Shown: positions 31,723 to 39,858 of the stretch, piece after piece | Layout of the letters: the number at the start of each line of letters is the position of its first letter | Numbering within the stretch: position 1 is the stretch's first letter | Source of the DNA: Mxb001 sp964537955 | Lineage (GTDB): Bacteria > Actinomycetota > Actinomycetes > S36-B12 | Reading direction: 5' to 3' | Length of the DNA: 64,000 nucleotides | Assembly (NCBI GenBank): GCA_964537955.1 | Contig: CAZICY010000005.1 | Span: forward strand, 1-64,000 | Notes under the pieces: generated by a model | Told to the model about the DNA's origin: nothing | What the model saw: the letters and a program-made list of their open reading frames with translations, nothing else | Databases searched by the model: none | Made by a program: the position numbers and the translations under genes

Positions 31723-32299
31723 CACTGTCCGGGCCCCGCGGCGGACCGACGCGCAGCACGCCCGGCCTGCCTTCACCCTCGCGCCCATGCCACGCCGCGT
31801 CGCGGGGGCGGCCATCGACATGGCGCTCCTCGTCGTCGCCGCCGGCGTGATGTCCTCCGCCCTGGAGGGCCTCACCGCGGGAGTCACCCGGGTGCGCATC
31901 GACGCCGAGTCCGGCCAGCGCGTCGTCGATGCCTCGATCACCCTGCCGACCTGGCTTCCCCTCGCGCTGCTCGTGGGTGTGAGCGCGCTCTACACCGTCC
32001 CGCTCATGGCCGTCTGGGGCCGGACTCTCGGCGGCTGGGCCATGGGCATCCGCTGCGTGCGTGCCGATACCGGATCGCGCCCGGGCTGGCCTCTGTCGAT
32101 ACGACGCTGGTTCGCTCTCTACGGCGCTGCGGGACTGCTGGCCTTCGTGCCCGTCGTCGGACCCCTGGCTTGGCTCGCGACACTGGTGATCGGGCTGTCA
32201 CCCCTGTGGGACGGCACCCGACTGCTGCGCGGCTACGCCGACTACTTCGGCGGCGATGTCGTCGTCATGGCACGCCCGGGGCCCTCGCAGCGACGATAG
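31715..32299 (+). CDS. RDD-family membrane protein
   Basis: A 194-residue membrane protein of the RDD family. It has RRVAGAAIDMALLVVAAGV (the Arg..Asp signature in helix 1, about 27-45), then LALLVGVSALYTVPLMAVWGRTLGGWAMGIRCV with the conserved GRTLGGWAMGI turn. The last helix region (LLAFVPVVGPLAWLATLVIG) precedes LWDGTRLLRGYADYFGGDVVV. Function is unknown for the family. ATG 31715 overlaps the end of perM. Its TAG stop doubles as the start of the purN -10 element. Confidence 0.85.
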   Translation: MASTVRAPRRTDAQHARPAFTLAPMPRRVAGAAIDMALLVVAAGVMSSALEGLTAGVTRVRIDAESGQRVVDASITLPTWLPLALLVGVSALYTVPLMAVWGRTLGGWAMGIRCVRADTGSRPGWPLSIRRWFALYGAAGLLAFVPVVGPLAWLATLVIGLSPLWDGTRLLRGYADYFGGDVVVMARPGPSQRR

Positions 32300-32302
32300 G
32301 GT
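32297..32302 (+). promoter_or_regulatory. Leaderless -10 element of purN
   Basis: TAGGGT lies exactly six bases before GTG 32309; TAG is the stop codon of the RDD gene. AGGG could alternatively be a weak Shine-Dalgarno. Confidence 0.5.
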
Positions 32303-32308
32303 CGCGTC

Positions 32309-32905
32309 GTGCGCGCGCGACTGGTGGTCCTCATCTCCGGGGGCGGCACCAATCTCCAGGCGCTCCTCGACGCGCGGCAGGATGCCTATGAAATCGTCGC
32401 TGTCGTCGCCGATCGCCCCGATGCCGGAGGCCTTGCGCGTGCGACTGCAGCCGGCATCCCCACGCTGGTCGTGGATCCCGCAGAGCACCCTGACCGCGGG
32501 GCATGGGATCGCGCCCTGGCGGCGACGATCACGTCCTGCGATCCCGAGTGGATCGTCTGCGCTGGCTTCATGCGCATCCTCGGACCGGCCGTCCTCGCGG
32601 CATTCCCTACGCGCGTGGTCAACACCCATCCTGCGCTCCTGCCCGCCTTCCCCGGGGCGCACGGGGTCCGCGATGCACTCGACTACGGCGTCCGGGTGAC
32701 CGGCTGCACGGTGCACCTCGTGGATGCCGGCGTCGACACCGGACCGATCCTGGCTCAGCGGGCGATCGAGATCCGCGACGGAGAGGATGAGGCGGCGCTG
32801 CACGAGCGCATCAAGGTGGTGGAGCGCGACCTCCTCGTGGATATCGTGACCCGACTGTGCGCGCAGGGCTGCACGGTCGAGGGCAGGAAGGTGACGATCC
32901 CGTGA
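32309..32905 (+). CDS. purN: Phosphoribosylglycinamide formyltransferase
   Basis: Transfers a formyl group from 10-formyltetrahydrofolate to GAR in purine synthesis. The 198-residue enzyme has the phosphate loop ISGGGTNLQALLDA (about 7-20). It also has the catalytic Asn-His-Asp set in NTHPALLPAFPGAHG and in the later VDAGVDTGPILAQ. purH overlaps its stop codon by four bases (GTGA), so the two are co-translated. folD, which makes the folate cofactor precursor, is about 3 kb downstream. Confidence 0.96.
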   Translation: MRARLVVLISGGGTNLQALLDARQDAYEIVAVVADRPDAGGLARATAAGIPTLVVDPAEHPDRGAWDRALAATITSCDPEWIVCAGFMRILGPAVLAAFPTRVVNTHPALLPAFPGAHGVRDALDYGVRVTGCTVHLVDAGVDTGPILAQRAIEIRDGEDEAALHERIKVVERDLLVDIVTRLCAQGCTVEGRKVTIP

Positions 32906-34470
32906 GCGCAGAACCCGGCCGCCGCGCCATCCGCAGGGCCCTGGTGTCGGTTTACGACAAGGCCGGCCTGTCCGAACTCGTGACCGCGCTGCACGCGGCC
33001 GGGGTCGAGATCGTCTCGACGGGATCGACGGCGGCGCGCATCGAGGAGACCGGCGTCCCCGTGACCGCCGTGTCGGATCTCACCGGCTTCCCCGAGTGCC
33101 TCGACGGACGTGTCAAGACACTCCATCCGCGCGTGCACGCTGGTCTGCTCGCCGACATGCGCCTGCCGGATCATGTCGCACAGATCGACGCGCTCGGCAT
33201 CGCTCCCTTCGACCTGGTCGTGGTGAACCTCTATCCCTTCGCGAGCACCGTCGCGTCGGGTGCGTCGCCCGACGAGTGCGTCGAGCAGATCGACATCGGC
33301 GGCCCGGCCATGGTCCGCGCCTCCGCCAAGAACCACCCGAGTGTGGCCGTGGTGGTCGATCCGGCGCGCTACGACGACGTGATCGCCGCAGTCGAAGCGG
33401 GCGGGTTCACCCTGGAGGAGCGCCGCCGCCTGGCGGCCGAGGCGTTCGCGCACACCGCCTCATACGACGTGGCCGTCGCGACGTGGATGGCCAATGTGGT
33501 CGCACCTGACGGCACCGGCTTCCCCGCCTGGCTGGGCCAGGCCTGGCAGCGGCAGTCCGTCCTCCGCTACGGCGAGAATCCCCACCAGGCCGCGGCGGTG
33601 TACGCCGCGGACTTCTCGCGACCGGGCCTCGCGCGTGCGGAGCAGCTCCACGGCAAGGAGATGTCCTACAACAACTACGTCGATGCCGACGCCGCATGGC
33701 GCGCGGCGTACGACCACGGCGACCCAGCCGTCGCGATCATCAAGCACGCCAACCCGTGCGGCATCGCCGTGGGCGCGGACATCGCCAGCGCCTATGACAA
33801 GTCCTTCGCCACCGACCCGGTGTCGGCCTTCGGGGGTGTCGTCGCCGCTAACCGCCCGGTGACCGAGGCGATGGCCGAGGCCATGGCGGATGTCTTCACC
33901 GAGGTGGTCGTGGCACCGGACTACGACGAGGCCGCGCTCGCCCTCCTGCGTGAGCGCAAGGGCCTGCGCATCCTGCGCGCAGAGCCGCGGCCCGAGCGCG
34001 GCTGGGTGGACCTGCGCCCCATCTCCGGAGGGATCCTGCTGCAGGGCGCCGATGACCTGCGTGCCGACGGCGACGACCCTGCCACCTGGCGACTTGTCGC
34101 GGGGGAGCCCGTCGACGCCGCGACGATGGAGGACCTCGCCTTCGCCTGGCGGGCAGTGCGGGCGCCGAAGTCCAATGCGATCCTCCTCGCCCGGGGCGGC
34201 GCCGCGGTCGGCATCGGCATGGGGCAGGTCAACCGCGTGGATGCCGCCCGTCTCGCGGTGACGCGCGCGGGCGAGGAGCGCGCGCGGGGCTCCGTGGCGG
34301 CGTCCGACGCGTTCTTCCCCTTCCCCGACGGCCTCGACGTGCTCCTCGCCGCGGGGGTGCGCGCCATCGTCCAGCCCGGAGGCTCCGTGCGCGACGAGGA
34401 CGTCATCGCGGCGGCCGACGCGGCAGGGGCCAGCATGTACCTCACCGGCACCCGCCACTTCTTCCACTGA
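32902..34470 (+). CDS. purH: Bifunctional AICAR transformylase/IMP cyclohydrolase
   Basis: Carries out the last two steps of IMP synthesis. The 522-residue protein has an N-terminal IMP cyclohydrolase domain (RRALVSVYDKAGLSELV; STGSTAARIEETGVPV; GGPAMVRASAKNH). The C-terminal AICAR formyltransferase domain has KHANPCGIAVG, with the catalytic Lys-His, and TDPVSAFGGVVAANRPV. It ends in the TGTRHFFH typical of the family. GTG 32902 lies within the purN stop. IMP made here feeds guaB elsewhere in the window. Confidence 0.97.
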   Translation: MSAEPGRRAIRRALVSVYDKAGLSELVTALHAAGVEIVSTGSTAARIEETGVPVTAVSDLTGFPECLDGRVKTLHPRVHAGLLADMRLPDHVAQIDALGIAPFDLVVVNLYPFASTVASGASPDECVEQIDIGGPAMVRASAKNHPSVAVVVDPARYDDVIAAVEAGGFTLEERRRLAAEAFAHTASYDVAVATWMANVVAPDGTGFPAWLGQAWQRQSVLRYGENPHQAAAVYAADFSRPGLARAEQLHGKEMSYNNYVDADAAWRAAYDHGDPAVAIIKHANPCGIAVGADIASAYDKSFATDPVSAFGGVVAANRPVTEAMAEAMADVFTEVVVAPDYDEAALALLRERKGLRILRAEPRPERGWVDLRPISGGILLQGADDLRADGDDPATWRLVAGEPVDAATMEDLAFAWRAVRAPKSNAILLARGGAAVGIGMGQVNRVDAARLAVTRAGEERARGSVAASDAFFPFPDGLDVLLAAGVRAIVQPGGSVRDEDVIAAADAAGASMYLTGTRHFFH

Positions 34471-34518
34471 GCCGATGGAGCCCCTGCCGGAAGCGGTGTC
34501 CGCGGCGGGAGTCCGCGA

Positions 34519-35496
34519 ATGACCGGACTCCGTCGGCGCGCTGCCCTCGTCGCAGGAATCACGGCCTTCGTCGTAGGGGCGCTCACGGCCCTGCAGTCCC
34601 GCGTCAACGGCGAACTGGCCAGCGTGACCCAAAGTGGCCTCCAGGCCGCCATCGTCAGCTTCGGCACGGGCTGGATCCTGCTCACGGTCATCCTGTGCGC
34701 CAGCCCCGGCGTGCGCCGCGGCCTGGGGTCCGTGGCGGCTGGCCTGCGCTCGGGGGCCCTGCGCTGGTGGCAGGTCATCGGCGGCCTGCTCGGGGGGTTC
34801 TTCGTCGCGGTGCAGAGCGCGACGGTGCCCGTCGTCGGCGTGGCGATCTTCACTGTCGCGGTCGTCGCGGGCCAGGTGTCCAACAGCATCGTGGTGGACC
34901 GCCTCGGCCTGGGACCAGCGGGTCGTCAGGCGGTGACCCCGACCCGGGTCATCTCTGCGGTCCTCGCGATCGCCGCGGTGGCCGTCGCCGTGTCCGACCG
35001 CCTGGGCGCAGGGCCGGCGGGATCCACCCTCGCCGTAGCGGCTGCGCTCATCGCCGGGCTTGCCATCGCGGTGCAGCAGGCGATCAACGGCCGCGTCGGG
35101 GCGGCGGCGCGCAACGCGTGGACGGCAGCGTGGGTCAACTTCACCCTCGGGACGCTCATGCTCGGCACCGCACTGGGCCTGGCCTGGGCCCTCACCGAGT
35201 TCGATCCTGGCCAGTTGCCCGTGGGCCCCTGGTGGCTCTACATCGGCGGCACCATTGGCGTCTTGTTCATCGCGGCCGCGGCCTGGGTGGTGCAGCGCCT
35301 CGGCGTCCTGCTCTTCGCCCTCCTCACCATCACGGGCCAGCTCTCCGGGGCCCTCGTGCTCGACTGGCTGGCCCCTGCCGATGGCGTCTCCTTCCACCTC
35401 ACCCTGGTCGCCGGAGTGCTGATGGCCGCCGTCGCGGTCGCCGTGGGGAGTCTGTCCACGTGGGCCCCCCGGATGCGGCGCGCTGCCGGTCACTAG
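34519..35496 (+). CDS. DMT-superfamily transporter, YdcZ/DUF606 type
   Basis: A 325-residue membrane protein with about ten spans arranged as two related halves. Each half begins with an AlaLeuGln-Arg-Val-Asn-Gly motif (GALTALQSRVNGELA near 20-34; IAVQQAINGRVGAAA near 185-199), the mark of an internal duplication of the DUF606 unit. The substrate is unknown. GGGAG lies eight bases before the ATG. Its TAG stop merges with the folD -10 element. Confidence 0.82.
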   Translation: MTGLRRRAALVAGITAFVVGALTALQSRVNGELASVTQSGLQAAIVSFGTGWILLTVILCASPGVRRGLGSVAAGLRSGALRWWQVIGGLLGGFFVAVQSATVPVVGVAIFTVAVVAGQVSNSIVVDRLGLGPAGRQAVTPTRVISAVLAIAAVAVAVSDRLGAGPAGSTLAVAAALIAGLAIAVQQAINGRVGAAARNAWTAAWVNFTLGTLMLGTALGLAWALTEFDPGQLPVGPWWLYIGGTIGVLFIAAAAWVVQRLGVLLFALLTITGQLSGALVLDWLAPADGVSFHLTLVAGVLMAAVAVAVGSLSTWAPRMRRAAGH

Positions 35497-35499
35497 GTT
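35494..35499 (+). promoter_or_regulatory. Leaderless -10 element of folD
   Basis: TAGGTT lies exactly six bases before ATG 35506; TAG is the stop codon of the transporter gene. No Shine-Dalgarno is seen. Confidence 0.6.
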
Positions 35500-35505
35500 G
35501 CCGTC

Positions 35506-36351
35506 ATGACTGCAACGATCCTGGATGGCAAGGCGACGGCTGCCGCGGTGAAGGCCGACCTGGCGACGCGCGTCGCGGCGCTGCGCGAGCGTGGCGTCAC
35601 CCCGGGGCTGGCGACCGTGCTGGTCGGCGACGACCCGGGCAGCCATGCCTATGTCGGAGGCAAGCACAAGGACTGTGCCGAGGTGGGCATCGCCTCGATT
35701 CGCGTGGACATGCCCGCGACCGCCACGCAGGCAGAGGTCGAGGAGCAGGTGCGCAAGCTCAACGACGACCCTGCCGTGACCGGCTACATCGTCCAGCTGC
35801 CTTTGCCGAAGGGCCTCGATAGCAATCGCGTGCTCGAGATCATGGACCCCGGCAAGGACGCTGACGGCCTGCATCCGATGAACCTCGGGCGACTCGTGCT
35901 CGGCATCGAAGCTCCCCTTCCGTGCACCCCGCGTGGAATCGTCGAGCTGCTCCGCGCGTACGACGTGCCGATCGCGGGGGCCGAGGTGTGCATCGTTGGC
36001 CGGGGCATCACCGTGGGCAGGCCGCTGGGACTCCTGCTCACGCGGCGCCAGGAGAACGCGACCGTGACGCTGTGCCACACCGGCACGAAGGACATGGCCA
36101 CGCACGTGGCTCAGGCGGACATCGTGATCGCGGCTGCCGGCGTGCCCGGGGTGATCACGGCCGGCATCGTGAAGCCGGGTGCCGCTCTCGTCGACGTCGG
36201 CATCACCCGCACGGATGCCGGTCTGGTCGGCGACATCGATCCCGCCTGCGCCGAGGTCGCGGGCTGGATCGCGCCCATGCCGGGCGGCACCGGACCGATG
36301 ACGCGGGCGATGCTCCTCGCCAACGTGGTCGAGGCAGCCGAACGGTCGTAG
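35506..36351 (+). CDS. folD: Methylenetetrahydrofolate dehydrogenase/cyclohydrolase
   Basis: Interconverts 5,10-methylene- and 10-formyl-tetrahydrofolate with NADP+, supplying formyl groups to PurN and PurH. The 281-residue protein has the catalytic YVGGKHKDC region with the Lys, QLPLPKGLD and DADGLHPMNLG for substrate, and the NADP loop GRGITVGRPLGLLLT. The C-terminal PMPGGTGPMTRAML is the family signature. Start is ATG 35506, apparently leaderless. Its TAG stop is the first half of the next gene's -10. Confidence 0.96.
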   Translation: MTATILDGKATAAAVKADLATRVAALRERGVTPGLATVLVGDDPGSHAYVGGKHKDCAEVGIASIRVDMPATATQAEVEEQVRKLNDDPAVTGYIVQLPLPKGLDSNRVLEIMDPGKDADGLHPMNLGRLVLGIEAPLPCTPRGIVELLRAYDVPIAGAEVCIVGRGITVGRPLGLLLTRRQENATVTLCHTGTKDMATHVAQADIVIAAAGVPGVITAGIVKPGAALVDVGITRTDAGLVGDIDPACAEVAGWIAPMPGGTGPMTRAMLLANVVEAAERS

Positions 36352-36354
36352 GGT
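36349..36354 (+). promoter_or_regulatory. Leaderless -10 element of the DUF3017 gene
   Basis: TAGGGT lies exactly six bases before GTG 36361; TAG is the folD stop codon. Confidence 0.5.
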
Positions 36355-36360
36355 GCCCTC

Positions 36361-36666
36361 GTGAGCGGCATGGCAGAGGTCCGTCAGCTCCGGCCGCGCC
36401 GACGCCGCTGGTGGGCCCAATGGCCCATCGCCCTGGTCCTCGTCGGCGTCGTCGCTTCCTTGGCCGTCGTTGCGCTCGATCGCTTCCGCCTGGGCTCCCT
36501 CATGCTTGCCGCGAGCCTGGTGCTCGCCTTCGTGCTGCGGCTCGTCCTGCCCGACGACCGGGCCGGGATGCTCGCCGTGCGTTCCAAGAGGGTGGATCTG
36601 GTCGTGCTCGGCACGCTTGCCGCTGCGCTGGTCGTCTTCGCCTTGTGGGTCCCTCCCCCTGCGTGA
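36361..36666 (+). CDS. DUF3017-type small membrane protein
   Basis: A 101-residue protein with a basic N terminus (RQLRPRRRRWW) and three hydrophobic spans (PIALVLVGVVASLAVVALD; LGSLMLAASLVLAFVLRLVL; VDLVVLGTLAAALVVFALWV). The loop PDDRAGMLAVRSKRVD between spans 2 and 3 is the most conserved-looking part. It matches the DUF3017 pattern found next to folD in many actinobacteria. Function is unknown. mdh follows after 77 bases with its own ribosome-binding site. Confidence 0.82.
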   Translation: MSGMAEVRQLRPRRRRWWAQWPIALVLVGVVASLAVVALDRFRLGSLMLAASLVLAFVLRLVLPDDRAGMLAVRSKRVDLVVLGTLAAALVVFALWVPPPA

Positions 36667-36743
36667 GGCCTCGTGACCGCGGGGACTAGCGTGGGGCGCG
36701 TTGCCGTTGAGGACCACCGCTGAGGACCATCGAGGAGAAGACC

Positions 36744-37733
36744 GTGTCCCGCACCCCCGTCAACGTCGCCGTCACCGGGGCCGCCGGCCAGATCGGCTAC
36801 GCGCTGCTTTTCCGCATCGCCTCCGGGCAGTTGCTGGGGCCTGACGTCCCCGTCCGTCTACGCATGCTGGAGATCACTCCGGCGCTGAAGGCCGCTGAGG
36901 GGACGGCGATGGAACTCGACGACTGCGCCTTCCCCCTGCTCGCGGGCATTGACATCACCGACGATCCGCGCGCCGCGTTCGACGGTGTCAACATCGCCCT
37001 CCTTGTGGGGGCACGGCCCCGCGGACCGGGCATGGAACGCCGGGACCTGCTCGAGGCCAACGGCGGGATCTTCAAGCCTCAGGGCGAGGCGCTCAACGCG
37101 GGTGCGGCCGAAGACGTGCGCATCCTCGTGGTGGGCAACCCGGCCAACACCAATGCGCTCATCGCTCAGGCACACGCGCCCGATATCCCCCGCGAGCGCT
37201 TCACCGCGATGATGCGCCTGGACCACAATCGCGCGGTCACCCAGCTCGCGCAGAAGACAGGCGTCCCTGTCACCGACATCCGCAAGATCACCGTGTGGGG
37301 CAACCACTCGGCCTCGCAGTACCCCGACATCACTCATGCGACGGTCAAGGGGCAGTCGGCGCCGACAGTCGTCGACGACCAGGCCTGGGTCGCGGACGTC
37401 TTCATCCCGACAGTGGCCAAGCGCGGCGCTGCGATCATCGACGCGCGCGGAGCGTCGTCAGCGGCTTCGGCAGCCAATGCCGCCATCGATCACGTGCACG
37501 ACTGGGTCCTGGGCACGCCCGACGGCGACTGGGTCTCGGCCGGCGTGCCATCGGATGGCTCCTACGGCATCCCCGAGGGGATCATCTCCGGCTTCCCGTG
37601 CACCTCGCGCAACGGTTCCTGGGAGATCGTCCAGGGCCTGGACATCGACGAATTCTCTCGCGTGCGCATCGACGCATCGGTTGCCGAGCTCCAGGAGGAG
37701 CGCGACGCCGTGGCCGCCCTCGGCCTGCTGTAG
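36744..37733 (+). CDS. mdh: Malate dehydrogenase
   Basis: NAD-dependent oxidation of malate to oxaloacetate in the TCA cycle. The 329-residue protein starts with the NAD fold VAVTGAAGQIGYALLFRIASG. It has substrate-loop Arg residues in GARPRGPGMERRDLLEAN, GNPANTN, and the catalytic His in WGNHSASQYPDI. This is the cytosolic-type MDH usual in actinobacteria. GAGGAGAAG precedes the GTG start. icd lies 37 bases downstream, so both probably respond together. Confidence 0.97.
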   Translation: MSRTPVNVAVTGAAGQIGYALLFRIASGQLLGPDVPVRLRMLEITPALKAAEGTAMELDDCAFPLLAGIDITDDPRAAFDGVNIALLVGARPRGPGMERRDLLEANGGIFKPQGEALNAGAAEDVRILVVGNPANTNALIAQAHAPDIPRERFTAMMRLDHNRAVTQLAQKTGVPVTDIRKITVWGNHSASQYPDITHATVKGQSAPTVVDDQAWVADVFIPTVAKRGAAIIDARGASSAASAANAAIDHVHDWVLGTPDGDWVSAGVPSDGSYGIPEGIISGFPCTSRNGSWEIVQGLDIDEFSRVRIDASVAELQEERDAVAALGLL

Positions 37734-37770
37734 CCCGCACCGCACATCACTTCAACGAAAGAGCGTCATC

Positions 37771-38985
37771 GTGGCAAAGATCAAGGTGGTCAATCCTGTC
37801 GTCGAACTCGACGGTGACGAGATGACCCGCATCATCTGGCAGTTCATCAAGGACCAGCTGATCCTGCCCTACCTCGACGTCGACCTGAGGTACTACGACC
37901 TCGGGATCGAGCATCGGGATGCGACCGATGACCAGGTCACCATCGACGCTGCCCACGCAATCCTCGAGTACGGCGTGGGCGTCAAGTGCGCGACGATCAC
38001 GCCGGATGAGGCGCGCGTCGAGGAGTTCGGACTCAAGAAGATGTGGAAGTCGCCTAACGGGACCATCCGCAACATCCTCGGCGGCGTGATCTTCCGCGAG
38101 CCCATCATCATGTCGAACATCCCGCGCCTGGTGCCCACCTGGACCAAGCCGATCATCGTGGGTCGTCACGCCTTCGGCGACCAGTACCGCGCCACGGACT
38201 TCAAGGTGCCGGGCCCGGGCATGCTCACGATGACCTTCACTCCTGCCGATGGCTCGGAGCCGATGGAGTTCCAGGTGTTCAACTTCCCGGAGGCCGGGGT
38301 CGCCATGGGGATGTACAACCTGGACGACTCCATCCGCGACTTCGCTCGCGCGTCGTTCCGCTACGGCCTGGCGCGGCAGTACCCGGTCTACATGTCGACG
38401 AAGAACACCATCCTCAAGGCCTACGACGGACGCTTCAAGGACATCTTCGCCGAGGTGTTCGACGCGGAGTTCAAGGAGCAGTTCGAGGCGGCGGGCCTCA
38501 CCTACGAGCACCGGCTCATCGACGACATGGTCGCCAGCGCCCTCAAGTGGGAGGGGGGCTACGTCTGGGCCTGCAAGAACTACGACGGCGACGTGCAGTC
38601 CGACACCGTCGCGCAGGGCTTCGGGTCGCTCGGGCTCATGACGAGCGTGCTCATGACACCCGATGGCCGCACCGTGGAGGCCGAGGCTGCTCACGGCACG
38701 GTGACGAGGCACTACCGGCAGCATCAGCGCGGGGAGGCCACGTCGACCAATCCGGTGGCATCGATCTTCGCCTGGACCCGGGGCCTGGAGCACCGTGGCA
38801 AGCTCGATGGCACGCCCGACGTCTCCGCCTTCGCCCAGACCCTCGAGCGCGTCTGCATCGAGACGGTCGAGGCCGGACAGATGACCAAGGATCTCGCGCT
38901 CCTCGTCGGGCCCGACCAGCCGTGGCTCACCACTCAGGACTTCCTGGGCGCCATCGACGCCAATCTCCAGAAGGCGATGGCCTGA
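37771..38985 (+). CDS. icd: Isocitrate dehydrogenase (NADP+, homodimeric type)
   Basis: Oxidative decarboxylation of isocitrate to 2-oxoglutarate. The 404-residue product belongs to the eukaryote-like homodimeric subfamily. It has NPVVELDGDEMTRIIW at the start and KCATITPDEARVEEFGLKKMW, where the TITPDE and KMWKSPNGT segments bind substrate. It also has STKNTILKAYDGRFKDIF and the coenzyme segment EAAHGTVTRHYRQHQ. Start GTG 37771 follows a weak purine-rich site. xth begins four bases after the stop. Confidence 0.96.
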   Translation: MAKIKVVNPVVELDGDEMTRIIWQFIKDQLILPYLDVDLRYYDLGIEHRDATDDQVTIDAAHAILEYGVGVKCATITPDEARVEEFGLKKMWKSPNGTIRNILGGVIFREPIIMSNIPRLVPTWTKPIIVGRHAFGDQYRATDFKVPGPGMLTMTFTPADGSEPMEFQVFNFPEAGVAMGMYNLDDSIRDFARASFRYGLARQYPVYMSTKNTILKAYDGRFKDIFAEVFDAEFKEQFEAAGLTYEHRLIDDMVASALKWEGGYVWACKNYDGDVQSDTVAQGFGSLGLMTSVLMTPDGRTVEAEAAHGTVTRHYRQHQRGEATSTNPVASIFAWTRGLEHRGKLDGTPDVSAFAQTLERVCIETVEAGQMTKDLALLVGPDQPWLTTQDFLGAIDANLQKAMA

Positions 38986-38988
38986 CGC

Positions 38989-39837
38989 TTGGCGCGCGCC
39001 AGAGGTGTCGCCCTTGTCGCGATCACGGCAAACGTCAATGGGATCCGTGCGGCCGCCCGTCGCGGTGGTCTCGCGTGGCTGGCCCAGGCGAAGGCCGACG
39101 TCATCTGCCTGCAGGAGGTGCGGGCGACCCATGAGCAACTCCACGAGCAGATCGCAGAGAGCGCTCTGGCGGGCATGCACGTGTCGCACAGCGCCTCCGA
39201 GAGCCTGGGGCGCAACGGCGTAGCGGTGCTGAGCCGGGCGCAGCCCGCTGCCGTGCGCGAGGGCCTGGGCGTGCCTGAGTTCGCGCGGCAGGGCCGCTGG
39301 ATCGAGGTGGACCTCGTCACGTCCCTGGGGCCGCTCACGGTGGTCTCGGCGTACGTGCACACCGGAGAGGCGCAGACGCCCAAGCAGGACGAGAAGTTCC
39401 GCTTCCTTGACGCGATGGATCGCAGGCTCGCAGCCCTGCGCCGGCGTGCGTCCCGTCGGAAAGGGCACGTCCTGGTGACGGGGGACTTCAATGTCGCGCA
39501 CGCCGAGGTCGACATCAAGAACTGGAAGGGCAATCGCGATAAAGCGGGATTCCTTCCCGAAGAGCGCGCCTATCTCGACAGGTGGCTCGGACCTCCCGAC
39601 GGTCCGCCCGGACCGTGGCGCGACCTCGGCCGCGCGCTCGGCGGCCCCGGGCCCGGGCCCTACACCTGGTGGTCCTGGCGAGGGCGCGGCTTCGACACCG
39701 ATGGCGGGTGGCGCATCGACTACCAGATCGCGACGCCCGACCTTGCGGCTCGCGCTCGTGAGGCGGTCGTCGGCAAAGCGCCCGCCTATGCGCAGCGCTG
39801 GAGCGACCACGCACCGCTCACTGTCACCTTCGGCTGA
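38989..39837 (+). CDS. xth: Exodeoxyribonuclease III (AP endonuclease)
   Basis: Base-excision-repair AP endonuclease and 3'-5' exonuclease of the EEP fold. The 282-residue protein has TANVNGIRAAARRGGLAWL, the metal-binding Glu in ICLQEVRAT, and the GDFNVAHAEVDI active-site loop. It also has GWRIDYQIATPDL and the catalytic His in WSDHAPLTVTF. The start is probably the TTG at 38989, four bases after icd; no in-frame ATG or GTG precedes the conserved region. GAAG-type spacing is poor, so translation may depend on coupling to icd. Confidence 0.92.
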   Translation: MARARGVALVAITANVNGIRAAARRGGLAWLAQAKADVICLQEVRATHEQLHEQIAESALAGMHVSHSASESLGRNGVAVLSRAQPAAVREGLGVPEFARQGRWIEVDLVTSLGPLTVVSAYVHTGEAQTPKQDEKFRFLDAMDRRLAALRRRASRRKGHVLVTGDFNVAHAEVDIKNWKGNRDKAGFLPEERAYLDRWLGPPDGPPGPWRDLGRALGGPGPGPYTWWSWRGRGFDTDGGWRIDYQIATPDLAARAREAVVGKAPAYAQRWSDHAPLTVTFG

Positions 39838-39845
39838 GCACCCCG

Positions 39846-39851
39846 TATCCT
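39846..39851 (+). promoter_or_regulatory. Probable leaderless -10 of the CNNM/CBS gene
   Basis: TATCCT lies seven bases before GTG 39859, one base more than the usual spacing in this window. No Shine-Dalgarno is present. Confidence 0.5.
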
Positions 39852-39858
39852 CTAGCGG

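Noticed and set aside
33460..36717. Very long minus-strand open frame (1085 codons) opposite purH, the YdcZ-type transporter and folD
   Set aside because: It is a GC-rich shadow frame of well-conserved plus-strand genes; its translation is low-complexity with no recognisable domain.
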